The notes: generated from the letters alone by a model not told the origin. Shown: positions 8,625 through 20,296, numbered from the stretch's first letter. The stretch is DNA of 64,000 nucleotides from CBDBZL01 sp965213545 (GCA_965213545.1 CBDBZL010000002.1:806001-870000), one strand, 5' to 3'. Translations and numbers: made by a program.

Positions 8625-9227
8625 ATGATCGCCAAGCTCAAAGGTGTGCTCGAGGAGACCGGCGAAGGCTGGGCGGTCATCGATGTCGGCGGCGTCGGCT
8701 ACCTGGTATATTGCTCCGCCAACACACTGCGCGCGCTCGGCGCGACGGGCGAGGCCTGCGAGGTGTTCACCGACCTGCAGGTAAGCGAGAACGACATGCG
8801 CCTGTTGGGCTTCGCGGCGGCCGGCGAGCGCGACTGGTTCCGCCTGCTCACCGGCGTGCAGGGCGTGGGCTCGAAGGTGGCGCTGGCGATCCTGTCGGCG
8901 CTGTCCCCGGCCGAATTGCGCGATGCCTGCGCGGCGGGTGATGCGGCGCAGGTGGCGCGTGCGCAGGGTGTCGGGCCCAAGCTGGCCGCGCGGATCGTCA
9001 ACGAGCTGCGCGACAAGGCGGGCGCGCTGCCGGGAGGCGGTGCTGCGGGCGCGTCCCCGGTCCCGCTCACCGGGTCAGCCAGCGCCGATGCCATCTCGGC
9101 CTTGCAGAACCTTGGCTTCAAGCCCGCCGTGGCGGCCAGCGCGGTGGCGCAGGCACAGGCGGAACTGGACGAAGGGGCGGGCGAGGGCGAGCTGATCCGG
9201 GTGGCATTGAAAAGGGCGGCGGGGTGA
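8625..9227 (+). CDS. ruvA: Holliday junction branch migration subunit RuvA
   Basis: RuvA tetramers bind four-way junctions and load the RuvB motors in recombinational repair. The 200-aa protein has the N-terminal OB fold (MIAKLKGVLEE... DVGGVGYLVYC) and two helix-hairpin-helix motifs (LLTGVQGVGSKVALAIL and AQGVGPKLAARIVNEL). The C-terminal domain III contacts RuvB (SADAISALQNLGFKPAVAASAV). AGGA stands 7 bases before ATG 8625. No ruvC is adjacent. The stop TGA (9225-9227) overlaps the start of an unrelated gene that separates ruvA from ruvB. Confidence 0.97.
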   Translation: MIAKLKGVLEETGEGWAVIDVGGVGYLVYCSANTLRALGATGEACEVFTDLQVSENDMRLLGFAAAGERDWFRLLTGVQGVGSKVALAILSALSPAELRDACAAGDAAQVARAQGVGPKLAARIVNELRDKAGALPGGGAAGASPVPLTGSASADAISALQNLGFKPAVAASAVAQAQAELDEGAGEGELIRVALKRAAG

Positions 9228-9760
9228 TGGGTGATTTAGAGATTGAAGCCGAAAACAATAAAAAGCTAGCGAACCTTCAACGTGAAGTCGCCATAGACAC
9301 AAAGCGCCTTACGATAAGCGAAATGTCCCATGCATCGCGTTGGATTATGGCTTCCATGTTAGCAATCAACAGCGGCGGGCTGATCGCGGCAATCAGCAAA
9401 GTCGATGACTTTGAAATTTGGAGCGCGAGCTCTGTAATTACGTTTTACCTGGGTGTGATGACTGCACTTATGATGGGTTGGGCGCAGGTCTCGATGAATC
9501 AGAAGCTTCTTCCCATCCATAGCAAGCTAATCATCTTCTGGGAGACTGCTACCCTCGATGGACAACTTGGGAATGTTAAGGATCTGGAGAATATAAGGGA
9601 CGAAATGCTTGCCACAGGAAAAAAAGGATTATTTGCAAATTCCCTTGGAAAGTGGGCGTTTTTCTTGTTCAGCCTGGGCTTACTTTGTTTGGGAGTCTCC
9701 CTAATTCCAAATCAGGCAGAGGTCGAGCGTCCTGTAGAACGGACGGAAATTTCCTTTTGA
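9227..9760 (+). CDS. Small membrane protein of unknown function inserted between ruvA and ruvB
   Basis: I do not recognise a characterised family. The 177-aa protein (178 if GTG 9224 is used) has a charged, coiled-coil-like N-terminus and three likely membrane segments: about 41-58 (with the S-x-x-AINSGG motif), 69-91 and 143-162. Small alphaproteobacterial membrane proteins with an S...NGG-type first helix exist, but their roles are unknown to me. The gene is visibly AT-richer than its neighbours and uses codons they avoid (aat, aaa, tta, ata). That points to horizontal acquisition. Its ATG overlaps the ruvA stop (TGATG) and its stop overlaps the TTG that probably starts ruvB (TTGA). Confidence 0.8.
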   Translation: MGDLEIEAENNKKLANLQREVAIDTKRLTISEMSHASRWIMASMLAINSGGLIAAISKVDDFEIWSASSVITFYLGVMTALMMGWAQVSMNQKLLPIHSKLIIFWETATLDGQLGNVKDLENIRDEMLATGKKGLFANSLGKWAFFLFSLGLLCLGVSLIPNQAEVERPVERTEISF

Positions 9761-10794
9761 CCGATCAAGCCTCCCCCCTCTCCCCCTCGCACCAACCCGA
9801 GGACCCCGATGCCGCGCTGCGCCCCAAGAGCCTGCGCGAATTCGTCGGGCAGGAGGCGGCGCGGGAGAACCTGCGGGTGTTCATCGAGGCGGCGCGTGGG
9901 CGTGGCGAGGCGATGGATCATGTGCTGTTCTTCGGGCCGCCGGGGCTGGGCAAGACCACGCTGGCGCAGATCGTGGCGCGCGAACTCGACGTCGGATTTC
10001 GCGCCACCAGCGGCCCGGTGATCGCCAAGGCGGGCGACCTCGCCGCGCTGCTGACCAACCTGGAAGCCAATGACGTGCTGTTCATCGACGAGATCCACCG
10101 GCTGAGCCCGGTGGTCGAGGAGATCCTCTATCCGGCGATGGAGGACCGCGCGCTCGATATCATGATCGGCGAGGGGCCATCGGCGCGCAGCGTGCGGATC
10201 GACCTGCCGCCCTTCACGCTGATCGGCGCGACGACGCGGCAGGGCCTGCTGACGACACCGCTGCGCGACCGGTTTGGCATCCCCGTGCGGCTGGTCTTCT
10301 ACGGCGAGGACGAGCTGGTCGAGGTGGTCGGCCGCGGCGCCAGGCTGCTATCGCTGGAACTCGAGCCGGGCGGCGCGCGCGAGATTGCCCGTCGCTCGCG
10401 CGGCACCCCGCGCGTTGCGGGGCGGCTGCTGCGCCGGGTGCGCGACTTCGCCCATGTCGCAGGAAGCCAGCGCGTGACTGCCACCATTGCCGACGAGGCG
10501 CTGACCCGGCTGGAGATCGACGCGCTGGGGCTCGATGCGATGGATCGGCGCTATCTGACCATGATTGCCGAAACCTATCGCGGCGGACCGGTTGGCGTGG
10601 AGACGCTGGCGGCGGGGCTGGCCGAGCCGCGCGACACGGTGGAAGAGGTGATCGAGCCCTTCCTCATCCAGCTGGGACTGGTCGCCCGCACCGCCCGTGG
10701 CCGCTGCCTGAACGAGGCGGGGTGGCGCCACCTAGGCCTCGCCCCGCCCCAGGGACAGGGCGGGCAGGACCCACTGCCTTTCGACGATGGCTAA
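9757..10794 (+). CDS. ruvB: Holliday junction branch migration ATPase RuvB
   Basis: RuvB is the hexameric AAA+ motor that drives branch migration with RuvA. Walker A is GPPGLGKTT, Walker B is FIDEIHRL, sensor 1 is GATTRQG, and the arginine finger region is LRDRFGI; the C-terminal winged helix is complete. I place the start at TTG 9757 (345 aa, beginning TDQASPLSPSHQPEDPDAAL), because relatives begin with a short MTD-like leader before ALRPKSLxEFVGQ and there is no ATG nearby. The TTG overlaps the stop of the inserted upstream gene. The usual ruvA-ruvB coupling is therefore interrupted and replaced. Confidence 0.95.
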   Translation: MTDQASPLSPSHQPEDPDAALRPKSLREFVGQEAARENLRVFIEAARGRGEAMDHVLFFGPPGLGKTTLAQIVARELDVGFRATSGPVIAKAGDLAALLTNLEANDVLFIDEIHRLSPVVEEILYPAMEDRALDIMIGEGPSARSVRIDLPPFTLIGATTRQGLLTTPLRDRFGIPVRLVFYGEDELVEVVGRGARLLSLELEPGGAREIARRSRGTPRVAGRLLRRVRDFAHVAGSQRVTATIADEALTRLEIDALGLDAMDRRYLTMIAETYRGGPVGVETLAAGLAEPRDTVEEVIEPFLIQLGLVARTARGRCLNEAGWRHLGLAPPQGQGGQDPLPFDDG

Positions 10795-10823
10795 AGGACA
10801 TGCACTGCTCCCGCAAATGCGAA

Positions 10824-10847
10824 GGGGCGGCCGTCGCCAGCCGCCCC
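10824..10847. terminator. GC-rich hairpin between ruvB and the protease gene
   Basis: GGGGCGGC (10824-10831) pairs with GCCGCCCC (10840-10847) around an 8-base loop, 30 bases after the ruvB stop. It lies between convergent genes. The T-tract is poor, so termination strength is uncertain. Confidence 0.5.
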
Positions 10848-10877
10848 CTCGTCAATCAAAGGTACGAACGCGCCCGA

Positions 10878-12092
10878 TCAGCTGGCCAGGCTCGCCTTCA
10901 CTTTGCGCTCGCGGCGGCGGATCATCATGCCGACCGAGCCGAAGCCCAGCAACATCATGCCCCAGGTCGACGGCTCGGGCACCGCGGCAATGAAGCGTGC
11001 ATGGATATAGGTCGGTACAAAACCGTTCAGCTCGCCCCAGCTCGACTGGAGGCCCGGCTTGAAATCGCCGAACCCAGTGCCGAAGGTCAGCCCGTAGGAG
11101 TTCACCGTCGCGATCCTGCCGCCGACAAAGCCAGGGCCGCCCGAATCGCCGCCGGCAATACTCACTTCCGAGCTACCAAGCCCGCTATTGCAGAACGCGG
11201 CCGGAACCTGGTCAGTCAGTGCGCCGGCCACACGGCATGCCTGGCTGAAGGCCGGGTCACCATTGTCGAAGTCCGAAATATAGGAGTCCTGGTAATTGTC
11301 GCCCAGAAAGCTGAAGCCATCGCCGAAAGCCTCATCGCCCAGCCGGTAATCATACAGGTTGTCGCCCTGGCGCAGCCGGCCGACGCCCGCACCCGCGCCC
11401 GGGCCGGTGGTGCCTTCCGCACCGCCCACGGTGGAGCGCGTTCCGTAACCCGCGACATTGAAGATCTCGCTGGTCAGGTCGTTGGTATCGAAAAGCTCGT
11501 AACGCTGCGCGAAGCTGGGCGCGGCACTGGACAAGGTGAGAACCGCAAGGTCGTTATGGTCGATCACCTGGCCGGTATAGCCCGGAACCACATGATAGAA
11601 GCTGACCGGGATGGCGGTGATGCCGGGAAGCAGGGTCCCCGCCGAGGGATAGACGAACGGGTCGATCCCCTGCGAAACGCCGTCGTAGAAGAACGCCGTA
11701 GTGCTGACGAGACCCGGAGCACGGCCATTGATGTCCGTGGCGGCACCATCGCTGACGCAATGCGCGGCGGTGAGGATGCGGCCCGTGCTCAGCAGCGAAC
11801 CGCTGCAGACGAAGCCCGCGCCCGTGTCGTAGCGCATCAACAGGCCGACAACACCGCTATAGCCCGGCTTGTTGAAGCCAAGATATTGCAGGCTGCCCCC
11901 CGTCGGTAGAGTGGAGGTGGAAGTCTGACCGACTATCAGTGAGCGGGCGGTCCATGTGGTACCTGCAAACTGACCGCTGACCGTGTGCGACGGACTGGCG
12001 AAACTCGCGCTCGCTCCGAGCATCTGAGCCGCCATTGCCGAACCCGGCACGAGACCACCAGTCGCCGCCATGGCGAATAACACCTTACGCAT
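10878..12092 (-). CDS. Trypsin-like serine protease with PEP-CTERM sorting signal
   Basis: A secreted S1-family protease of 404 aa. The catalytic triad is readable: LTAAHC (His), NDLAVLTL (Asp) and GGDSGGPG (Ser). A signal peptide precedes it (MRKVLFAMAATGG, cleavage probably after AMA). The C-terminus is a PEP-CTERM anchor: PEPSTWGMMLLGFG, a hydrophobic helix, then RRRERK. Such tails are recognised by exosortase (not seen in this window) and lead to surface or exopolysaccharide association. I chose ATG 12092 because it gives a proper signal peptide; the frame extends 21 codons upstream without one. Confidence 0.92.
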   Translation of the reverse strand: MRKVLFAMAATGGLVPGSAMAAQMLGASASFASPSHTVSGQFAGTTWTARSLIVGQTSTSTLPTGGSLQYLGFNKPGYSGVVGLLMRYDTGAGFVCSGSLLSTGRILTAAHCVSDGAATDINGRAPGLVSTTAFFYDGVSQGIDPFVYPSAGTLLPGITAIPVSFYHVVPGYTGQVIDHNDLAVLTLSSAAPSFAQRYELFDTNDLTSEIFNVAGYGTRSTVGGAEGTTGPGAGAGVGRLRQGDNLYDYRLGDEAFGDGFSFLGDNYQDSYISDFDNGDPAFSQACRVAGALTDQVPAAFCNSGLGSSEVSIAGGDSGGPGFVGGRIATVNSYGLTFGTGFGDFKPGLQSSWGELNGFVPTYIHARFIAAVPEPSTWGMMLLGFGSVGMMIRRRERKVKASLAS

Positions 12093-12371
12093 CGATAAAA
12101 CCCCCCGTTTTGAAACGCTTCGACCGCGATTGCGGATTAGCAGGCGGTTAACCATACCAGCTAAGTTTGCAAGCTTGAAACTAAGTTTGTTGAAGGTGTT
12201 CGCAGGTTCTCGGCTTCGGTTTTGATCGGTTGGAGGTCATTGCCAACCCCAATACTCGACCAGCGCCCAGGCGGCGGCAGCCGAGCGGTGCACCATCCGA
12301 CGATAGAAGATGGTCTCTCATGTCGGGTCGACGGGGATCATCGCCGCATTGAAAGATGCACGCCGCGTGTC

Positions 12372-15041
<2,670 letters not shown>

Positions 15042-15269
15042 GGCGTGGGTCCAAAGTCCTTCTGCTGGTTACCGCGCTGCCCGTGCGCTCGTCGGGCGAG
15101 GCAGGAGCTTGGGCGCGATACGCTGTTCGTAAGTCTGCTAGAGGCGATTGCGCGTTTGCCGGGCAAGGTCAAGGCATGGCGGGGCGGCGCCGGGCTTCGA
15201 TGTTGCTGGCTTTCCAAGTTGCGATCGGCCGGGCAGTCATGCCCTTTGGAATGGAGCGCAAGGACGGCA

Positions 15270-15476
15270 ATGGATCACACCCCGCTGAGTTCGCGATCAC
15301 TGGGATCTTCGCCTCCGCGCAGGCGACCCTCGCTGCATGTTTTTGCCACCTTGCTTGCGCTGATGCTCGCGGCCGCTGCAGGCGCCGGGGTCGGGCTGAT
15401 CTGGCAAGGCTCGGGTTTGGCGGACGAGGAGGAGCCGAACGAGGGAGAACGGCGTCTGCTCGAAGGGGGAGATTAG
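15270..15476 (+). CDS. Small single-pass membrane protein
   Basis: A 68-aa reading frame divergent from acnA. It has an Arg/Pro-rich N-terminus (residues 9-20), one clear membrane helix (about 23-48, HVFATLLALMLAAAAGAGVG followed by LIWQG) and a very acidic tail (ADEEEPNEGE). AAGGA stands 5 bases before ATG 15270, which favours real translation. The family is not one I can name. The net-positive-in topology would leave the acidic tail in the periplasm. Confidence 0.6.
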   Translation: MDHTPLSSRSLGSSPPRRRPSLHVFATLLALMLAAAAGAGVGLIWQGSGLADEEEPNEGERRLLEGGD

Positions 15477-15524
15477 ACCTCCGCTCCTTGCTGGCTATAT
15501 ATCAAAAGCCCGCTAACGGCGCGG

Positions 15525-16436
15525 TCAGAGCGCGGTCTGCCCGGTGCGCTTCTTCAGGACCGAACGCGGCGCAGCGATCCAGCAACCCAACATGATCAGC
15601 GCCGCGCCGGGCAGCACCGCCGGACGCACCGGTTCATTGAGCAGCAGCCAGCCCAGCAGTGCGCCCCAGCCAAAGCTGGTATATTCGAGCAGCACCAGCG
15701 CCTGTGCCTCGGCGCGCGCATAAGCCCATGCCAGCAGCAATGCGCCCGATAGCGACAGAACCGCGGAAGCCATAATCGCCAGCCATGTCGCGCGGTCGGG
15801 CCATTCTAGAAAGAACGGCGTGCCGACGAGCAGGATGGCGCCCACCACCAGGTTCTGCCAGGTCGCCACCTCGGCCGGAGCCGCGAGCAATGCCTGCTGT
15901 CGCTGCAACACCAGGTTCCAGGCGAACAGCAACGCCGAGACCAGGATGGCGGCAATGCCCCGGCCCGCTTCGGGATGCGCGCCGACGCTGACGCCCGCAC
16001 TATCTGCGACCCGGCTGAGAGCGATCACCAGCACCCCGGCAAAACCCAGCAGCGAAGCCATGATCGCGCGCTTGGTAACCTGTTCGCCGAGCAGCAGTGC
16101 GGCCAGGAACAGCGCGATGATCGGCGCGACAAACGACAGCGCAAGCGCCTCGGCGAGGGGCAGCCGCACCAGACCATAGAAGAACAGCACCCCCATCCCC
16201 GCCATCACCACGCCGCGCCGAAGATGGACCCGGCGGGCTTCGCGGCTGGTCGGCCGCTGGCGGATTGCCAGCCAGACAGGGCCGATCACGCTCAGATTGA
16301 TGCAGCTGCGCAGGAACAATGCGGAAAACGCGCCCACCAGCAGCGCCGCGCCCTTCATGAACACGTCCATCAAAGAGAGCAGCGCAACCGCGGCCAGCGT
16401 GGCGACGTATGGCATCATGGCGGGCGAACGCGGCAT
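15525..16436 (-). CDS. EamA/DMT-family transporter
   Basis: A drug/metabolite-type permease of 303 aa from ATG 16436, with about ten hydrophobic segments in two EamA repeats. The first repeat has LRSCINLSVIGPVWL and PLAEALALSFVAPIIALFLAALLLGE; the second ends with WAYARAEAQALVLLEYTSFGWGALLGWLLLNE. The motif for an E at the end of the fourth helix (LLGE, LLNE) is present in both halves. The substrate cannot be told from sequence; export of small metabolites is common for the family. The start could also be the methionines at 16418 or 16415. Confidence 0.88.
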   Translation of the reverse strand: MPRSPAMMPYVATLAAVALLSLMDVFMKGAALLVGAFSALFLRSCINLSVIGPVWLAIRQRPTSREARRVHLRRGVVMAGMGVLFFYGLVRLPLAEALALSFVAPIIALFLAALLLGEQVTKRAIMASLLGFAGVLVIALSRVADSAGVSVGAHPEAGRGIAAILVSALLFAWNLVLQRQQALLAAPAEVATWQNLVVGAILLVGTPFFLEWPDRATWLAIMASAVLSLSGALLLAWAYARAEAQALVLLEYTSFGWGALLGWLLLNEPVRPAVLPGAALIMLGCWIAAPRSVLKKRTGQTAL

Positions 16437-16561
16437 GAGTTCAGCGATCTCCGGGGGAAAATTAACGCGCCAGTCACACTGCCTGTGGGAAAGCGCTTCG
16501 CACACGACTAGATCGGCGCATAATACCGCGCGTGCGATCAAACGGGAAGCGAAGGATAGAC

Positions 16562-18040
16562 ATGACCCGCCCTGCTTTTTGGCTTTCTGGGATAGGCGCC
16601 GCTGCCCTGCCGGCGATGCTCATGGCGCAGCAGCCCCGCCCCGCGCCTGCTCCGGCCCCCGTATCGGTGCCCGTGTCGGCCCCCGCCGAACCCGCTGCCG
16701 TCGAAGCCGCCAGCGAAGCGCAAGGCGATGAGACCGCAGCACAGGGCACGGATGACTTCGCGCGGCGCATGGGCATGGAGCTGGTCTCCGAACCCGTGGT
16801 TCAGAGCGTCGATGGTTTCCCCCCAAGTGCCGATCCCGCCGGTGCGATGATGTTCGAGTGGAACGTTGATGCCGCGCGCAACCTGCTGGCGGTAATCAAG
16901 GGGATCGACGCCGAGGGCCTGGCTCCTGCCGACTATCGTCCCGACGAACTTGAGGCAGCCATCGCGAGCGACGACGGGTCGCAACTCAGTACGGTCGCCA
17001 GTCGCGCATTCGTCTGGCTGGCGGAGGACCTGCGCGACGGGCGCACGCCGATGTCCGCGCGCCGGCAATGGTTCGTCGTTGACCCCGACCCCGATCTCAT
17101 CCCCACAGGCCAGATCATGGCCGATGCGCTGGAAACCGGCGATGTCGCCGGTACGCTTGCCACGCTTCATCCCACGCACCCCGATTATGCCGCATTGCGC
17201 GATGCGCTTGCCGGCACGCCAAAGAGCGACAAGGCCAAGCGCCGGATGATCCAGGCCAATATGGACCGCTGGCGCTGGCTGGCGCGCGACCTGGGCCGCC
17301 AATACCTGATCACCAACGTGCCCGAATACCAGCTGCGACTGACGGTGAACGACAAGATCGTGCGCAGCTATCGTACCATTGTCGGCGCACCGGGCCGCAC
17401 CGCCACGCCGCAGCTGGCCGAAACGGTGGAGGGCGTCATCTTCAACCCGACCTGGACGGTGCCGCAATCCATCGTCAAGGGCGAGGGGCTGGGCAACAAG
17501 GTGCTCGGCAACCCCGGATGGGCGCGCGACCAGGGCTACCGCGCGACCCGCGGCCAGAACGGCTGGATCAGCGTGGTGCAGCAGCCCGGCCCCACCAATT
17601 CGCTGGGCAAGATGAAGCTCGACATGCCCAATCCGCATGCGATCTTCTTGCATGATACGCCCGCACGCCACTTGTTCGACAAGGACCGCCGTGCGCTCAG
17701 CCATGGCTGCATCCGCACCGAACGCGCGCTCGAACTGGCGATGACCGTGGCCATTTTGGGCCAGGGTGCGTCTCGCGACGAGGTGGTCGAGATGTCGACC
17801 TCAGGCGATTACACCAAGGTTCCGGTGGTCAAGACCATGCCGGTCTATATCACCTATTTCACCATGGGGACCGATATCGACGGCGAATTGCTCAGTTTCG
17901 AGGACATTTACGAGCGCGACGCCCCGGTGTTCGCCAGTCTCGATGCGCCACGCGAGGGCAACAGGGCGCGCGCCTCGAGCGAGGAGCGGATTGAAGTCGT
18001 GGACGATCCGCGGTCGCTGGTGGAGGCCGGGACCACCTGA
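16562..18040 (+). CDS. YcbB-like L,D-transpeptidase
   Basis: A periplasmic enzyme that forms 3-3 peptidoglycan cross-links or related bonds. The 492-aa protein has a signal peptide (WLSGIGAAALPAMLMAQ), a Pro/Ala-rich linker and an all-alpha scaffold domain (about 90-240, with VIKGIDAEGLAPADYRPDEL). A YkuD catalytic domain follows at about 250-420. Its catalytic motif SHGCIRTERALELA carries the active Cys and upstream His (FLHDTPARHLF). I chose ATG 16562 because AAGGA precedes it by 5 bases. It is divergent from the EamA gene. Confidence 0.93.
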   Translation: MTRPAFWLSGIGAAALPAMLMAQQPRPAPAPAPVSVPVSAPAEPAAVEAASEAQGDETAAQGTDDFARRMGMELVSEPVVQSVDGFPPSADPAGAMMFEWNVDAARNLLAVIKGIDAEGLAPADYRPDELEAAIASDDGSQLSTVASRAFVWLAEDLRDGRTPMSARRQWFVVDPDPDLIPTGQIMADALETGDVAGTLATLHPTHPDYAALRDALAGTPKSDKAKRRMIQANMDRWRWLARDLGRQYLITNVPEYQLRLTVNDKIVRSYRTIVGAPGRTATPQLAETVEGVIFNPTWTVPQSIVKGEGLGNKVLGNPGWARDQGYRATRGQNGWISVVQQPGPTNSLGKMKLDMPNPHAIFLHDTPARHLFDKDRRALSHGCIRTERALELAMTVAILGQGASRDEVVEMSTSGDYTKVPVVKTMPVYITYFTMGTDIDGELLSFEDIYERDAPVFASLDAPREGNRARASSEERIEVVDDPRSLVEAGTT

Positions 18041-18378
18041 GCTTATCATTTCCGCACGATCGCAATAGCTGGGCTAGCGATGCAACGAACCAGGTGTATG
18101 CGTTCGCCTTCGCGCAGCTCGCGACCCCGTGGGCCATGAAACTCGATGAGGCTACCACCCATAGTAGGGTGACGATGTCGAGCCGCGTGCCCCGTGCGTT
18201 ATCGCTGTAACCGATTGTCGAATGCCGATCCTAGTGGTTCAGGTTTCATATCGTCAGGGGGTAGCGGGAAATGGCCGAACGGGCGCGGGTCTGCCCGCCA
18301 GTCTGGCGTCAATCGCTGCCCACGCTCGCGTTCCGTCCAGGTGCGCTATGCTTTGATGGCGCATCCGAACGGCCCCAT
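18041..18378. other. Intergenic region without a supported gene
   Basis: The 338 bases separate two convergent genes. I see only short hairpins, for example CACCC/GGGTG around 18156-18172 with no T-tract, and an overlapping frame with codon use unlike the neighbours. Nothing else is supported. Confidence 0.5.
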
Positions 18379-19470
18379 TCACCTGCTCGTCGCGCCCACC
18401 CCCTGGCCTGAGCTCCAGCTCCGATCCCGCGGCTGGTCGATGCTGGTGCCCGAGGCGAACAACCGCACCCGGCGGCCCGGCCCCGCCGTATCGATCTCGA
18501 ACCGGGCGTTTGCGCGCGCCGCGAAGGCGCTCATCAACCTGGTTCCCAGGCCCGCGTTGAGCCCGGTGGCAGCCGGGCGGTCGCTCACCGTCGCGCCCTT
18601 GTTGCCGCCCACGCCATCATCGGCGATCTGAAGCTGCCATATTGGCCCGTCAGCGGTGAAGCTCACCTCCACCTTTCCAGGTCGCCCATCGGGAAAGGCA
18701 TATTTGACGCAATTGGTAAGCGCCTCGTTGGCGAACAGCGCGATCGCCACCGCAACCTCGCGCGGCAGATTGCATTCGGCAATGTTCATCACGACTTTGA
18801 CACGCTTGCCGAACGCGCCATCGATCAGCCGCGAGAGCATATCGTCGAGATAGGCCTTCATCTCCACGCTGCCCGCGCAGTGCCCTTCGCCCAGATGCGC
18901 ATAGGCGCGCGCGAAGGAGTGCACCCGGCCCGCCGCGAGCCCCAGCGCATCACTGATCCGGGGATCGCCCGCATTCCTGCGTTGCAATTCGAGCATGCTC
19001 GCAACCACCGCGAAATTGTTCTTCGTGCGATGCTCGAGCTCGGTCATCATCATCGCCCGCTGCTCGATCTCTCCGTCGCGCGCGGTCATCTCGCGGCTGG
19101 CGATGCGACGGAACGTCTCGGCGAGCAGCAGCACGATCGCAACCGATACGGCGCTTTGCAGAGCGCGCGCCACGTCGATCTCATGGCCAAGGCCGAACGA
19201 TTGTGCAGGGGGCAGTCCATAATACCACCCATAAGCGAAGGCCAGCAGTGCTGCGGTAAGACCGCCGCGCCAATGACCGAACAAGGTCGCCAGAACAACG
19301 CCCGGATAGACAAGAGCGAATGGACTGGCGCCTCGCAAACCATCGCTGATGAGCGCGTTGCCCCCTATCATCGCCGCCGCGCACGCAAGTCCAAAGGCGA
19401 TCTGCATGGCAATGCGCCAAGCTCGGCTGTGTTGTTGGTTGCCGATCGCAAACTTACTGTAACCAACCAT
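18379..19470 (-). CDS. HWE/HisKA_2 sensor histidine kinase with membrane-bound N-terminus
   Basis: A 363-aa kinase. Four hydrophobic segments in the first 130 residues resemble DUF4118/KdpD-type membrane sensors (ALVYPGVVLATLFGHWRGG... WYYGLPP). The H-box is ELEHRTKNNFAVVASML, typical of HWE and HisKA_2 kinases. The ATP-binding domain has NEALTNCVKYAF (N-box), ADDGVGG (G1) and GLGTRLMSAF (G2). I chose ATG 19470, since the long upstream open frame lacks coding character. No partner response regulator is adjacent, so it is an orphan. Some such kinases feed the PhyR-NepR-EcfG stress pathway, whose genes lie 43 kb away. Confidence 0.9.
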   Translation of the reverse strand: MVGYSKFAIGNQQHSRAWRIAMQIAFGLACAAAMIGGNALISDGLRGASPFALVYPGVVLATLFGHWRGGLTAALLAFAYGWYYGLPPAQSFGLGHEIDVARALQSAVSVAIVLLLAETFRRIASREMTARDGEIEQRAMMMTELEHRTKNNFAVVASMLELQRRNAGDPRISDALGLAAGRVHSFARAYAHLGEGHCAGSVEMKAYLDDMLSRLIDGAFGKRVKVVMNIAECNLPREVAVAIALFANEALTNCVKYAFPDGRPGKVEVSFTADGPIWQLQIADDGVGGNKGATVSDRPAATGLNAGLGTRLMSAFAARANARFEIDTAGPGRRVRLFASGTSIDQPRDRSWSSGQGVGATSR

Positions 19471-19607
19471 GCCTTGCCGATTTTCCTTGCCCCTATACGG
19501 CGCGATACCGCGCTCTTTTCGGAGCAGGTCATAGGAAACCGGGTAGGGAGTAGGAAAATCGTTTTTCGGACACAGCCCGCCGTAAGGCGCGGGCCGGAGG
19601 GCGTTGT

Positions 19608-20219
19608 CTAGACAAGACCGATCTTGTCGGCGAACAGCAGGCGGCCGCCCGACAGGTTCCAAAGCGCCTCGCGAAAATCTGCGGGATCCATAGCGAAGCA
19701 TCCGTCCGAGCGGCCCAGCCGGCCCCAGCGCGCAAGATGCGCCTGGCTGGCATAGTCGGCCGGATGCATGACGATATAGCGTGAAAGGGCATTGGAGTTA
19801 TCGGCGTCCAACCCGCCCAGCCTGATCGAGGTGCCGTAGCGCCCGGTGTACCATTCCCAGGTTACATAGGCCCCGCGGCTCGTCATGTTCGACCCCTGGA
19901 TATTGGAGAACCGATTGAGCCAGCCGTCATGTTCGGGGTCCGAGCCCTTGCCATGGGTGACATGGAACGATCGCACCGTGCCGTTTTCGAGATTGGCGAA
20001 ATGGAAGCGGCGCTGCGCGGAATGGACACCGAAATCGGCAATCGCGGCAATGTCGCGCCGCCACAGGGCGTCCCCCGCGCGTGCGACCTCACTGCGGGCA
20101 ATTTCGAGCACGCGTCTGTCGTACGGGGTTGCAGCGGCCTGCGCATAAAGGGGGCGGACCAGCGCGCCGCTTGCGACCGCGGTCGTGGCGGCAAGGAACT
20201 GGCGGCGGGCAATCGACAT
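19608..20219 (-). CDS. Murein L,D-transpeptidase, YkuD_2 family
   Basis: A 203-aa exported protein. It has a Tat-like signal (ARRQFLAATTAVASG... YAQA) and a YkuD_2 catalytic domain ending with GRLGRSDGCFAMDP, which holds the nucleophilic Cys, preceded by RYIVMHPADYA with the His. I chose ATG 20219 because AGGAG lies 6 bases upstream; the ATG at 20234 has none. Exact function among L,D-transpeptidases (cross-linking, lipoprotein attachment or carboxypeptidase) is open. It is divergent from a small lipoprotein gene with which it may share a promoter region. Confidence 0.88.
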   Translation of the reverse strand: MSIARRQFLAATTAVASGALVRPLYAQAAATPYDRRVLEIARSEVARAGDALWRRDIAAIADFGVHSAQRRFHFANLENGTVRSFHVTHGKGSDPEHDGWLNRFSNIQGSNMTSRGAYVTWEWYTGRYGTSIRLGGLDADNSNALSRYIVMHPADYASQAHLARWGRLGRSDGCFAMDPADFREALWNLSGGRLLFADKIGLV

Positions 20220-20296
20220 AGGCGCTCCTGACATGAAATGCGTTGCAAAAATATGAATGGCGGGGTTCGATGCGAGGGGTCAGCTTTCAGGAACGA

